Assembly (NCBI RefSeq): GCF_007559275.1
Contig: NZ_VMHK01000002.1
Coordinates: 62,001-126,000 of the forward strand
Reading direction: 5' to 3'
Length of the DNA stretch: 64,000 nt
Origin: Bifidobacterium apousia
GTDB lineage: Bacteria; Actinomycetota; Actinomycetes; Actinomycetales; Bifidobacteriaceae
Positions 55,089-63,193 of the stretch are shown here, one piece after another (positions within the stretch are counted from its first letter, which is position 1; each line of letters opens with the position of its first letter). The position numbers and the translations under genes are program-made. The notes beneath the pieces were generated by a model, which worked only from the letters and a program-made list of their open reading frames with translations, was not told where the DNA came from and searched no databases.

Positions 55089-55955
55089 ATGATCATGGTG
55101 GCTGTAGAGGGAAGCCTGGAGGCCATAGCCGGGCGGCCCGCCGTGGCCCAGGCGGCTGAACAGGGGGCCAGGCTGGTAGACCTTTGGCCCTTGACGAATG
55201 CCGAACATCTGGCCAACGACGCCAAGTATGCGGAGGACCTGCAGGTGCGCATCAGCATGGTGCTGGCGCAGTTGATGACGGGAGAGGATGTGACCATCCC
55301 CGACGCTGAATACGTCTATGAGGGCGCTGAGGACATTCCTGGTCGTCCGCAGGATCTGGTGGATGCCCTTATGGCGGCCAATGATGCCATCGAGGCGGCT
55401 GCACAGGCGCAGGAAGACCGGTCCAAGATGCTTGCGGATTTGGCTGAAACCTTGGGCAGCGGCTGGGATCAGGCTCGGCAGCAGGATATGGCCGCCGGCG
55501 TGGCCAAGGTCGAACAGTCCTTGGATGGCCAGAGCACATCCCCAAAATCTCCGCAAAGCAAGGAGGGAGTGGCCCGGGCCCTGGCCACCAGCCTGGCGAT
55601 TTGCCGTGATCTGCTTCGGCGTGCAGGCGCTGACCCTGATCACGCTGCGGCCGCTGCGCCAATACTGGTCTATGTCAATGAGCTCAACGAGCGGCTGGGC
55701 ATTCCCCGGGCTTTCCTGTCCGGCGAGGATGTCGTCCGAGCGTTGGGGTTACTGGATGATCCGGAGGCTTTCGCAGACCTGCTGGCTCCTCTGGCAGGTG
55801 CCGAGTGGGACCATCATCGTCAGGAGGTGCTCTGGGATCCCGAGGAGGCCAAGCGCAAGGCCAAGGAAGATGACGAGCGCAAGAGCCGCGAAGCCCTGCA
55901 GGCCAAGTTCGCCCATGTGCCCGAGGATCCCAACAAGCCTCCTGTGGAGCTCTGA
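55089..55955 (+). CDS. Hypothetical protein, 288 aa, alpha-helical
   Basis: I do not recognise this protein. It is acidic, rich in Ala, Asp, Glu and Leu, and has no signal peptide or membrane segment. Long helical stretches run from about 85 to 135 (LVDALMAANDAIEAAAQAQEDRSK begins it) and about 165-240, and the C-terminus is a charged Lys/Glu helix (EEAKRKAKEDDERKSREALQAKF) followed by a Pro-rich end. Possible starts are GTG 55086, ATG 55089 and ATG 55095 after AAGGAG; the choice is not certain. It follows the histidine phosphatase gene and may share its transcript. Confidence 0.65.
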   Translation: MIMVAVEGSLEAIAGRPAVAQAAEQGARLVDLWPLTNAEHLANDAKYAEDLQVRISMVLAQLMTGEDVTIPDAEYVYEGAEDIPGRPQDLVDALMAANDAIEAAAQAQEDRSKMLADLAETLGSGWDQARQQDMAAGVAKVEQSLDGQSTSPKSPQSKEGVARALATSLAICRDLLRRAGADPDHAAAAAPILVYVNELNERLGIPRAFLSGEDVVRALGLLDDPEAFADLLAPLAGAEWDHHRQEVLWDPEEAKRKAKEDDERKSREALQAKFAHVPEDPNKPPVEL

Positions 55956-55963
55956 GACCTTCT

Positions 55964-55997
55964 GCCCTTCGCCTTGCTATCGTCCAAGGCGAAGGGC
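55964..55997. terminator. Bidirectional terminator
   Basis: GCCCTTCGCCTTG (55964-55976) pairs perfectly with CAAGGCGAAGGGC (55985-55997) around an 8-base loop, between the convergent hypothetical gene and the DUF805 gene. Confidence 0.8.
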
Positions 55998-56006
55998 TGG
56001 CTGGAC

Positions 56007-57005
56007 TCAGCGATCGAAACGGGCTCCTCGTGGATCGCTGGGTCGGGCCAGCAGAATGATCCCGGCGACGGTTCCGGCGATCATGATCAATGCGCCCAAG
56101 CCAAGCAGGGAGAGCGAGGATCCCGGATGCCCATCAATAATAGCCAAGATGGCGAAGACCAGAGGGATGGCGCCCACCAGCTCGCTTGCAAAGGGCAGGA
56201 GTATCCAGTAGCCGGACATGTTGGTGTCGTGAAGCCGCCGTATGCCTACAGCCAGATTGGGTATGAAAAGTCCAAGGGTGACCAGGAGGGACAGAATCCG
56301 TCCCACAAAGATGGATCCTGAGGTGATGATCGAGATCGCAAGGTCGATGAAAAAGATCATCAGAACAACCCACCAGAATTCTCCGCGGGAGGCCCTCCCG
56401 GAGAAGACGGAATATTTGACGAAGAAACGCTTGCAAGCGTTTACGAAGTCAATGCCGTACCAGGGTGCGTTCAGTGGCGGCTCGCCGTTGAATCCGGCAT
56501 CCGCATAGGGGTAGGCCGGATACTGCGGGACCTGGGGGCCGGGTTGGTAGCTGGCCTGTGGCCAACCCGCGGGCGATTGATAAGGGTTGCCCGGCGCATA
56601 GCCAGTCGGAGGGGTTGCGCCATTGGGCTGACCATTGGCCTGGCCGGGATTCGGCCCTTGACCATAGGGTGCCTGCTGCTGCCCGTAGTACTGCTGACCA
56701 TAGGGCTGTTGCTGGTTGTAGTCTGGCTGTTGACCCTGCGGCTGTTGACCGTATGGCTGCCCTTGGTACGGCTGTTCCCGGCGGTAATCGTCGGCAGGTC
56801 TTTGGGCTTCGCTGATCGGATGGTACACGTCGCTTTGGTCTGAAGCTGCCGGCGCATGGCCGGATTGTCCTGGCTGAGGCTGATTCAGGTAGACTGCGGG
56901 CCCTGAGCCGGTTCCGTCTGTGTGGTCATTCTGGGGCCAGCCGTTGGCCGAACCTTGGTCATTGGGGGTCTGGTTCCCGTTGTTCGTATCATCTGGATGG
57001 CTCAT
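56007..57005 (-). CDS. DUF805 membrane protein with Gln/Pro/Tyr-rich N-terminus, 332 aa
   Basis: A membrane protein in two parts. Residues about 1-175 are a low-complexity hydrophilic tail rich in Gln, Pro, Gly, Asn and Tyr, with many QPYGQQ-like units. Residues about 185-332 are the DUF805 domain: a conserved entry WYGIDFVNACKRFFVKYSVFSGRASRGEFWWVVLMIF, then hydrophobic helices, with PNLAVGIRRLHDTNMSGYW, the family's signature (VRRLHDtgrSG), between them. The ATG at 57005 follows AGAGGG. No function is established for DUF805 that I can state. The disordered tail resembles those of actinobacterial membrane proteins that contact other factors; this is inference only. Confidence 0.85.
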   Translation of the reverse strand: MSHPDDTNNGNQTPNDQGSANGWPQNDHTDGTGSGPAVYLNQPQPGQSGHAPAASDQSDVYHPISEAQRPADDYRREQPYQGQPYGQQPQGQQPDYNQQQPYGQQYYGQQQAPYGQGPNPGQANGQPNGATPPTGYAPGNPYQSPAGWPQASYQPGPQVPQYPAYPYADAGFNGEPPLNAPWYGIDFVNACKRFFVKYSVFSGRASRGEFWWVVLMIFFIDLAISIITSGSIFVGRILSLLVTLGLFIPNLAVGIRRLHDTNMSGYWILLPFASELVGAIPLVFAILAIIDGHPGSSLSLLGLGALIMIAGTVAGIILLARPSDPRGARFDR

Positions 57006-57126
57006 GGATGTCGTCCCTCTCATCTTCTATTGATATTCCTGAATCTGACTTTTCCGTATGTTCCTATTATGGCAGGCCGGTTCTTCCGCTTGATAGCCAT
57101 GAATAGTGCAGGGGATGGGGGACTCT

Positions 57127-57915
57127 TCACTCGTCGTCCGGATTGACCATATGATCATCGCCGGCATCGCCCAGCAGTAGCCGTTCGGTCAGGGTGATCA
57201 GGGCCAGTAGGACGGCGGTCAGCAGGATGATGACCAAAGTTGCTGAGAAGATCAACGGGGTTCTAAAGGAATTGAAGGCCGACTGCAGCCATATGCCCAG
57301 GCCGTTTCTGGCGCCCAGATACTCTGAGGTGGCCGCTGTGGCGAAGACATAGGCGGCGCTGATGCGCAAGCCGCCGAAGATCTGCCCGGCGGCCACCCGA
57401 AGCTTGACGTGCCAGAGGGTCCAGGTCCGAGTTGCCCCGCAGTTCAGGGCCACGTCCTGGTAGAAACGGGGCACGGACTTGAGGCCTCGGTAGGTCTGGA
57501 CCACGATGGGAAAGAGGGCGAAGACGGCCACGATGACCACCTTGCCCAGTGGCTCGAATCCGAACCAGATCACGAACAGGGGGGCGATGGTGATCAGCGG
57601 GATCATCTGGGCGCCGGCGATCAGGGGGTAGAGGGCATCATGCAGGGTGCGCCAGCTGTAGAGTGCCAGGCCGATCACTATTCCCAGGACCGAGGCCAGC
57701 AGGAAGCCCAGCAGACCCTCAAGGGCGGTGATGGCGGTAGCGGGCAGCAGATCCTCTCGGGACTGCACTGTGGCAACCAGGATTCGGCTGGGCGCCGGTA
57801 GGGCCTGTTCGCTGACTCCTCCCAGGCGGGCTGCCAGCTCCCAGATGATCAAGAGCGCCAGCAGAGTGAGGGTCGGAGGCAGCGCCCGGGTTCTGCCCTG
57901 CTTCCCTACCTTCAT
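57127..57915 (-). CDS. thiX: ABC transporter permease, ThiX/SsuC-like, 262 aa
   Basis: Membrane subunit of an importer of the NitT/TauT/thiamine-precursor class. About six helices are present. The inner-membrane EAA-type loop reads LNCGATRTWTLWHVKLRVAAGQIFGGLRISAAY, where G and the following hydrophobic positions contact the ATPase. MIPLITIAPLFVIWFGFEPLGKVVIV is typical of the family. The ATG at 57915 overlaps the stop of the binding-protein gene (ATGA), so the two are coupled. No ATPase gene follows; the next gene is DUF805. Pyrimidine-precursor transport is inferred from the partner protein. Confidence 0.85.
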   Translation of the reverse strand: MKVGKQGRTRALPPTLTLLALLIIWELAARLGGVSEQALPAPSRILVATVQSREDLLPATAITALEGLLGFLLASVLGIVIGLALYSWRTLHDALYPLIAGAQMIPLITIAPLFVIWFGFEPLGKVVIVAVFALFPIVVQTYRGLKSVPRFYQDVALNCGATRTWTLWHVKLRVAAGQIFGGLRISAAYVFATAATSEYLGARNGLGIWLQSAFNSFRTPLIFSATLVIILLTAVLLALITLTERLLLGDAGDDHMVNPDDE

Positions 57916-59015
57916 CGACCGGCTGCTTCCCGAACGTAGCGATCGGTCCACAGGTCAGTGGCCTGAGGGGCTTTATTGGGATCGCCCTTCTTGGCGCCCT
58001 TGTAGGTGCCCGCCTTGAACTGGAAGTCCAGATAGTCCTGGGCATCCTTGACATTGATCAGCCCGCTGATGCTCTTTTGATCCGGGCTGTCGACCCAGTA
58101 CCCCTCCTTGACGATGCTCTCCATGGAGCGCTTGGCCAGGGTCGGGTCGATGGCTGATCCCTTGGTCTCCTTGACCAGGATGTCCGCCGCCTGGTCGGGA
58201 TGGCTCAGGGCGTAGTTGTATCCCTTCAGACAGGCCTTGACAAATGCCGTCAGGGCGCGACGGTGACCGGCCTGCTGCAGCCAGGAATTCTTGACCACGA
58301 AGCCCAGCTGGTCGGGGTTGCCGGGCACTCCCCAGTCGGCCTGGGTGAAGCAGTGCAGAGCCGGGCCCTTGAGCTCGCTCTCCACTCCCTCCCAATTGGC
58401 GTAGAAACCGGCGAAGTCGCCCTTGCCGCTGGTCAGGGTGGCGAAGGTGTTGGTGCCGCTGGTCACCCGCTTGAAGTCGCCCTTGCCGCCCGCATAACGG
58501 ATCATCTGCTTGACTACGGCTGTCTGCTCAGCCGAACCGAAGCTGACGAAGGTCTTGTCGTCGAAGTCCTTGGGGGTCTGGATGTCGGTGCGCGAGGCCA
58601 GCGAGCACCACCGCGCCACGGAATGCTGGCCTATGTTGAAGACCTGCCGCAGGTCGGCTCCCTGGGAGTTGAAGGTGGCCAGGTTGCTCAGCTTGGAGAA
58701 GCCCACGTCGGCGACCCAGTTCTGGACGGAGGTCTCGGCTCCTGCCTGGGCCGTCGGCAGGATGGTCAGCTTCAGGCCGGCCTTGTCGAAGTAGCCCAGG
58801 TGCCGGGCCACGTAGATGCCCACATGATTGGTGTTGGGCGTCCAATCCAGCATGAAGGACAGTTTGGAGCCGTCATCGGCCTTGTCGTCTGCCCCCTTGG
58901 CCCCGCAGGCTGCGCTCGTGGCTGCCATGCAGAGCGCAGCTGTTAGGGCGAGCGCCCGCACGATCAGGTTGTGGCCGGGAACTCTCCTGAAGCCACTGTT
59001 CCTCGACATGCTCAT
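57912..59015 (-). CDS. thiY: ABC substrate-binding lipoprotein, ThiY/NMT1-like, 367 aa
   Basis: An extracytoplasmic binding protein attached as a lipoprotein. The signal peptide ends in ATSAAC, with Cys37 as the lipidated residue (a slightly non-canonical lipobox). The mature part begins with KLSFMLDWTPNTNHVGIYVARHLGYFDKAGLKLTI, the NMT1/THI5-like motif of thiamine-pyrimidine (HMP/FAMP) binding proteins. Later features are KDFDDKTFVSFGSAEQTAVVKQMI and the domain-hinge segments. The ATG at 59015 follows AAGGTGACAGTG; GTG 59024 is also possible. Coupled to the permease gene. I searched the leader for a TPP riboswitch and found none of its core motifs. Confidence 0.87.
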   Translation of the reverse strand: MSMSRNSGFRRVPGHNLIVRALALTAALCMAATSAACGAKGADDKADDGSKLSFMLDWTPNTNHVGIYVARHLGYFDKAGLKLTILPTAQAGAETSVQNWVADVGFSKLSNLATFNSQGADLRQVFNIGQHSVARWCSLASRTDIQTPKDFDDKTFVSFGSAEQTAVVKQMIRYAGGKGDFKRVTSGTNTFATLTSGKGDFAGFYANWEGVESELKGPALHCFTQADWGVPGNPDQLGFVVKNSWLQQAGHRRALTAFVKACLKGYNYALSHPDQAADILVKETKGSAIDPTLAKRSMESIVKEGYWVDSPDQKSISGLINVKDAQDYLDFQFKAGTYKGAKKGDPNKAPQATDLWTDRYVREAAGR

Positions 59016-59329
59016 CACTGTCACCTTGCCTCTCCGGCACCCCTGGTGCCCATCCGCATCGGGGCCGCTACGGGAAGGTGAGGAGCCCGCGCGACGATCC
59101 GGTACGGTCTTGACCGATGGAATTCTGCGATATGTGCCACGGCTGCTGCCACCAGCCGCGCGAACAAGACCACTCTAGTCCAAGCCAGCCGATCCTGCCT
59201 CGCCGTGATGAAAGGTTGCATCATATGCCTCTATACTGGGAACTCACGAGAGGTTCGTGCAGGCCGGCCGCTGTCGGTCTCGTCCGAAGCAAGACAACCG
59301 ATCTCGGTAGGGGTCGACGGAGGGTTCCC
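59016..59329. other. Divergent region between thiY and a lacI-type gene
   Basis: It holds no gene. A small palindrome ACCGA-TC-TCGGT (59297-59308) lies 22 bases before the LacI start and may be an operator. A minus-strand TTGGACT near 59191 could belong to the thiY promoter, but its -10 is not clear. Confidence 0.4.
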
Positions 59330-60334
59330 ATGTCGGTGACCATCAGTGATGTGGCCAAGCAGGCGGGCATGTCCGTATCCACGGTCTCCCAGGCGCTCAA
59401 CGACAAGGGGCGCATTTCGCCGCCCACCAAGGACAGGGTCCGCAGGGCGGCCATGGAGCTGGGCTATATCCCCGACAGCCGCGCCCGTTCCATGCGTTCC
59501 TCGCGCTCGCATGCCGTTGGCCTGCTGGTCCCCGACATCCGCAACCCTTATTTCTCCGAGCTGGTCTATGCCGTCCAGGACCAGCTCTACTCGGCAGGCT
59601 ATGCGCCCCTGATCGGCGTGTCCTCTTGCCAGGCCAGCAGGCAGGAGGACTATTACCGCATCCTTCTGTCTCGGCATATGGACGGCGTTTTGGTCGTGCC
59701 TGACGGGCCCACCTCACCCATGTTGCGCACCATGTTGGCAAGGGAATTCCCTGTGGTTTTCGTGGATCGTCCCGACCAGACCCTGCCCGGTGTCCCTTTG
59801 GTGGATTCCGATCCTGTGCCTGGCATGGAGGCTGCCCTGGACGCTCTGGTAACAAGAGGAAGCAGACGAGTGGCCTTTGTTCCGGGCCCGGAGAGCCGCT
59901 CCTATACTTTTCGCGAGCGTGAGCAGGCTTTTCTGGACTGCGTAGATGTCCGTCAGGGGCTGACAGGATTGGTGGTCCGCCAGGGGTTTGAGGATCGTCC
60001 CCGGGCGGCTGCGACCATGCACGGCCTGCTTGGCCAAGGGGTTGACGCTGTCATCTTCGGATACTCGGCTGATGCCATCAAGGCCGTCGCCATGGAGTGG
60101 GACGGCGATCTGCGCTCGCGCGTGCCCATGGTCTCCTTCGACGACTTGGAGGTTTTTCAACTGATCAGCCCCCAGGTGTCGGTCATCTCCCAACAGGTGG
60201 ATCGCATGGGCCGCCAGGGCGTTGATATGCTCCTGTCCATGATCGAGCCGGGGCGGCAGGCTCCGGAGGGCATGGGCGTGGATCGCCGTCTGCGCACTCA
60301 AACACTCTTCGTGCCAAGGGGTCTGTTGGCTTAG
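59330..60334 (+). CDS. LacI family transcriptional regulator, 334 aa
   Basis: A sugar-responsive DNA-binding protein. Residues 1-60 are the LacI headpiece: VTISDVAKQAGMSVSTVSQALNDKGRISPPTKDRVRRAAMELGY, followed by the hinge helix DSRARSMRSSRSHAVGLLVPDIRNPYFSELV. The ligand-binding part is of the periplasmic-binding-protein type, with GVLVVPDGP, FVDRPD and VPMVSFDDLEVFQLISPQVSVISQQVDRMGRQGVDML. The ATG at 59330 follows GGAGGGTTCCC; the long upstream frame is not needed. The next gene on the same strand, 226 bases away, is an MFS transporter with a palindrome in its leader, so it probably controls that transporter and the following metallo-hydrolase. Confidence 0.9.
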   Translation: MSVTISDVAKQAGMSVSTVSQALNDKGRISPPTKDRVRRAAMELGYIPDSRARSMRSSRSHAVGLLVPDIRNPYFSELVYAVQDQLYSAGYAPLIGVSSCQASRQEDYYRILLSRHMDGVLVVPDGPTSPMLRTMLAREFPVVFVDRPDQTLPGVPLVDSDPVPGMEAALDALVTRGSRRVAFVPGPESRSYTFREREQAFLDCVDVRQGLTGLVVRQGFEDRPRAAATMHGLLGQGVDAVIFGYSADAIKAVAMEWDGDLRSRVPMVSFDDLEVFQLISPQVSVISQQVDRMGRQGVDMLLSMIEPGRQAPEGMGVDRRLRTQTLFVPRGLLA

Positions 60335-60414
60335 TAATCTCTTGCGTTCATACGTTCTCTTCTGTTCGTTTATAAAAACCTGACTGTTTGGATATTGTCG
60401 GACCGTGCCGTGTC

Positions 60415-60424
60415 GGGGGGGGGG
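60415..60424. repeat. G10 tract in the MFS promoter region
   Basis: Ten consecutive G between the LacI gene and the MFS gene, 136 bases before the MFS start and 14 bases before the palindrome at 60439-60457. Confidence 0.9.
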
Positions 60425-60438
60425 TAGCTTTTTGCCCT

Positions 60439-60457
60439 GTGAACCAAAAGGGTTCAC
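60439..60457. promoter_or_regulatory. Palindrome upstream of the MFS-MBL operon
   Basis: GTGAACC (60439-60445) and GGTTCAC (60451-60457) are perfect 7-base inverted arms around AAAAG. It could be the operator for the LacI protein encoded upstream, although LacI sites more often have a CG centre without a spacer. Confidence 0.5.
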
Positions 60458-60560
60458 GACTCCACGGGATCGAGTGATCTGAAGCAGAGTCACTCTTACG
60501 CGGATGGGCGGTGTCGCCCGGGTGCGTTGAAGCACCATCAACCTTATAAGGAGATTTGCA

Positions 60561-61871
60561 ATGAAGTGGCTCTTGGACTACTTGGGTATGTCTCGAAAAC
60601 AGTTTGGTATTTTCATAGTCATTACCTTATCCACCTGTATCTATTGGTTTTCCAGCATCAAGAGTGTAATTTACGAACCCTTTCGCCAAGCTCTGGGGGT
60701 TTCTAATGCCCAGCTTGGATTTTTGCTGGGTCTCATAGGTTTCGTGCAGATATTCGGTTACGCCCTGCTGGGTTGGTTGCAGGATCTGCTGCCTATCCGC
60801 AAGCTCATCGCCGTGGATCTATGGGGTTATGGAATATTCGCCCTCATTCTCGGCCTAGTGCCCCATCTGCCATACTGGTTCCTGGTACTGGCTTTCGCGG
60901 CCTTCGGCTTTTTCGGCGATGCCATCTATTGGCCAACCATTCAGAAGTCGACTAAGAGTTTGGCCACGGAACGGACGCAGGCTGCCGCTTTCAGTACTCA
61001 GGAATGTATCCGTTCCGCCATCGGACTGGTGCTTAATGCCTGCACCTTAGGATTGTTCACTCTCGGCGGTTCGCAGATCTTCGGTGCTCGCATCGCTATG
61101 TGCACCTACCCGGTTTGCATGATGCTCTTCTCTTTTGTCGTGCTTCGGTTTATCCCGAAGGACTTCCTGCATGAACAGGCTGGCACAGTCAAGAGCAAGG
61201 CCCACAAAAGCAACGGGGCTGCGATGGTCTTGCAGGCTATGAAGCTGCCAATAGTTTGGACTACCGGCTTCGGTGCTGCTGCCACTTATTTGATCTATGT
61301 GGCTGCCAACACTTACTTCCTTCCTTTCGTGCAGGCCTCATTCAAACTGTCTGATGCGGCTGCTGGTCTTTTCGGCATAGTCAATTCCGGGCTTATGGGT
61401 CTGATCGCAGCGGCTTTGTCCGGTGTGCTAGCCACAAAGAGGTTTAAGACAACTCCCCAGTGGATGGCGCTGCTCTATGTCATTGTTTGCGTCATCAGCA
61501 TATTGGTCATCTTTACGCCCCGGAGCTCGGGATGGATGATCCCCGTGGTTGTCCTCTGCTGCCTCGTGACTTTCATCTGTGTGGCTTTGCGCGCCGTTTA
61601 CTATGCACCAATAGGTGAGTACGGGGTAGATTCAGAGATCTCGGCCACGGCCATGTCCATTGCATCCTTCATCGGGTATTGCCCATCGTTCTTCGCTTAC
61701 ATGCTTTTTGGAGCCATTATCGACAATTTTGATACCCAAAAGGCATACAACCTGATCTTTGGCATGCTGGCGGTCTTCAGTATTTTGGGGATTCTGGTCT
61801 GCATGGTCGGCAACAGGGTCATACTTCGCAAACGCCATGCCGAGTCGCATGACGTCTCTGCCCAAGCATGA
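60561..61871 (+). CDS. MFS transporter of a sugar-use operon, 436 aa
   Basis: A polytopic membrane transporter with 12 predicted helices. The N-terminal half shows YEPFRQALGVSNAQLGFLLGLIGFVQIFGYALLGWLQDLLPIRKLIAVDLWGYGIFALI, an MFS first half with a weak loop motif (QDLLPIRKL). FGDAIYWPTIQKSTKSLATERTQAAAFSTQECIRS follows in the helix 4-5 region. The ATG at 60561 has AAGGAG seven bases upstream. It lies 226 bases after a LacI gene and 35 bases before an MBL-fold hydrolase gene, so import of a sugar or sugar-phosphate-like compound is likely. The distant branch is like YihN/organophosphate-type MFS proteins; the substrate is not known. Confidence 0.82.
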   Translation: MKWLLDYLGMSRKQFGIFIVITLSTCIYWFSSIKSVIYEPFRQALGVSNAQLGFLLGLIGFVQIFGYALLGWLQDLLPIRKLIAVDLWGYGIFALILGLVPHLPYWFLVLAFAAFGFFGDAIYWPTIQKSTKSLATERTQAAAFSTQECIRSAIGLVLNACTLGLFTLGGSQIFGARIAMCTYPVCMMLFSFVVLRFIPKDFLHEQAGTVKSKAHKSNGAAMVLQAMKLPIVWTTGFGAAATYLIYVAANTYFLPFVQASFKLSDAAAGLFGIVNSGLMGLIAAALSGVLATKRFKTTPQWMALLYVIVCVISILVIFTPRSSGWMIPVVVLCCLVTFICVALRAVYYAPIGEYGVDSEISATAMSIASFIGYCPSFFAYMLFGAIIDNFDTQKAYNLIFGMLAVFSILGILVCMVGNRVILRKRHAESHDVSAQA

Positions 61872-61906
61872 ATATTTCCATCCATCACAAAGGAGTATGA
61901 GCAATT

Positions 61907-62773
61907 ATGAAATTTGAACATCTAGGGACAGCTGCAGCCGAAAGAATCCCTGGCATTTTCTGCATGTGTGATCTGTGTAAGCAGGCTAGACGCATTGGAG
62001 GCAAGGAAATTCGTACCCAGTCCCAGGCATTGGTCGACGATGCACTCCTGCTCGATTTCCCTGGTGATACTTACTGTCATTATATTAATAATGAGAACTT
62101 TGATCTGCCGGCAATCACCCAACTCTTCATCACTCACTGGCACTCTGATCATTTTTACGGTGAAGATCTGGCTTATCGCATGGATTCATATGCTGATGAC
62201 AATCCCACCCATATGGATGTCTATGGCTCTGAAACCGTCAAAGGCTTCTACGAGCGAGCTTTCTTCCTGGAAGAGCATTACGATTACGGCAAGTTGACAT
62301 ATCACGCTCTTCATCCTGGTGACAGTGTCACTGTGACGGCTGGGAATGGCAGGACATACACGGTATACGCTTTTGAAGCCAAGCATGGCCATCATTTCGG
62401 CGATTGTCTCTTCTATGGGCTGACAGACGGTCAAGTGGGGCTGCTGTATGCGCATGATACGGCCTACTTCTACGAATCAACCTGGAAGGATCTGGCCAAA
62501 GCTGGGCTAAAATATGACTACGTTTCCTTGGATTGCACTCATGGGTTGACTGATTTCAGTTCCGACGTCCACATGAACTTTTCTGACAATCTGCGAGTTA
62601 GGGATCGCATGGTGAAGATGGGACTGGCCGATTCGCACACTATGTTCGTGTGCAACCATTTCTCTCATCACGGCAATGCCAGTTATGAACATATGCAGGA
62701 GGCTGCTGTCAGAGAGGGGTTTGTCAGCTCTTATGACGGAATGGTGACGAACATCCAACCTCAAGCAGTGTAA
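61907..62773 (+). CDS. MBL-fold metallo-hydrolase, PhnP-like, 288 aa
   Basis: A cytosolic metal-dependent hydrolase of the metallo-beta-lactamase fold. The metal site is clear: TQLFITHWHSDHFYGEDL with the HxHxDH motif, a further His in FEAKHGHHFGDC, an Asp in YAHDTAY, and a final His in CNHFSHHGN. The N-terminal CMCDLCKQARRIGGKEIRTQSQALVDDALLLDFPGDTY resembles the Cys-rich entry of PhnP phosphodiesterases, though the order is not identical. The ATG at 61907 has AAGGAG eleven bases upstream. It probably shares a transcript with the MFS gene and acts on what that protein imports. PhnP-like cyclic phosphodiesterase activity is a hypothesis; a lactonase-type reaction is also possible. Confidence 0.82.
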   Translation: MKFEHLGTAAAERIPGIFCMCDLCKQARRIGGKEIRTQSQALVDDALLLDFPGDTYCHYINNENFDLPAITQLFITHWHSDHFYGEDLAYRMDSYADDNPTHMDVYGSETVKGFYERAFFLEEHYDYGKLTYHALHPGDSVTVTAGNGRTYTVYAFEAKHGHHFGDCLFYGLTDGQVGLLYAHDTAYFYESTWKDLAKAGLKYDYVSLDCTHGLTDFSSDVHMNFSDNLRVRDRMVKMGLADSHTMFVCNHFSHHGNASYEHMQEAAVREGFVSSYDGMVTNIQPQAV

Positions 62774-62787
62774 GCGTTAGGTTTTGC

Positions 62788-62824
62788 AGGCGGCGCTGGC
62801 CATTTTGGACAGGGCCGCCTTTCT
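62788..62824 (+). terminator. Terminator of the MFS-MBL operon
   Basis: AGGCGGC (62788-62794) and GCCGCCT (62814-62820) form a 7-bp stem with a 19-base loop, followed by TTCT. It starts 15 bases after the MBL stop. Confidence 0.6.
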
Positions 62825-63018
62825 ATGTCTGCACCCATGGAAGCTGGGGTGGAGACGATGGACGCCTTGTAGCGAGGCCTCGACAAAAGAAGTACATACC
62901 GTGCGGAGTGTCGGGCGGCTGTGTCGTCTCTGTCAATGACCTCTACTGACCTTTCGGCCATTTGCCGCCCTTGTCCAGACCCTGCTATTTGTGATGCAGT
63001 TCACAAAACACGGAAATT

Positions 63019-63062
63019 ACTACATGTAGGCTACGAATCATCCTCAGGCACTACATATGGTG
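63019..63062 (+). promoter_or_regulatory. Two NrdR-box-like sites in the nrdD promoter
   Basis: ACTACATGTAGGCT (63019-63032) and CACTACATATGGTG (63049-63062) both match the NrdR pattern (ACaCwAtATaTwGtgT) in the ACTAcAT core. The two ACTACAT starts are 31 bases apart, three helical turns, the known spacing for paired NrdR boxes. They lie about 130-175 bases before the nrdD start. Confidence 0.75.
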
Positions 63063-63193
63063 GTCACGGCGTGATAGAGTGAGTCTTGTCAGCAAAGAAT
63101 GACATCCATGTGATTCGCCGTTCCCAGCATGGAATTTGGGAACGCCAAAGCAACTGCACATGAGTAACCGTATGAATCGTATGAGGAGTGACG

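Larger units (their letters stand above)
62774..63193. other. Region between the MBL gene and nrdD
   Basis: Besides the terminator and the NrdR-like boxes listed separately, this 420-base stretch has no supported gene. An 11-base TTGTGATGCAG near 62989 and ACAAAACACGG just after it precede the NrdR-like boxes and may include the nrdD promoter. Confidence 0.4.

Noticed and set aside
54321-55643. Minus-strand frame of 440 codons
   Set aside because: It lies opposite the histidine phosphatase (RHG and HES motifs) and the hypothetical gene after it, both with good start signals.
59016-59230. Possible TPP riboswitch before thiY
   Set aside because: The conserved CTGAGA and the second-stem core were not found on the minus strand.
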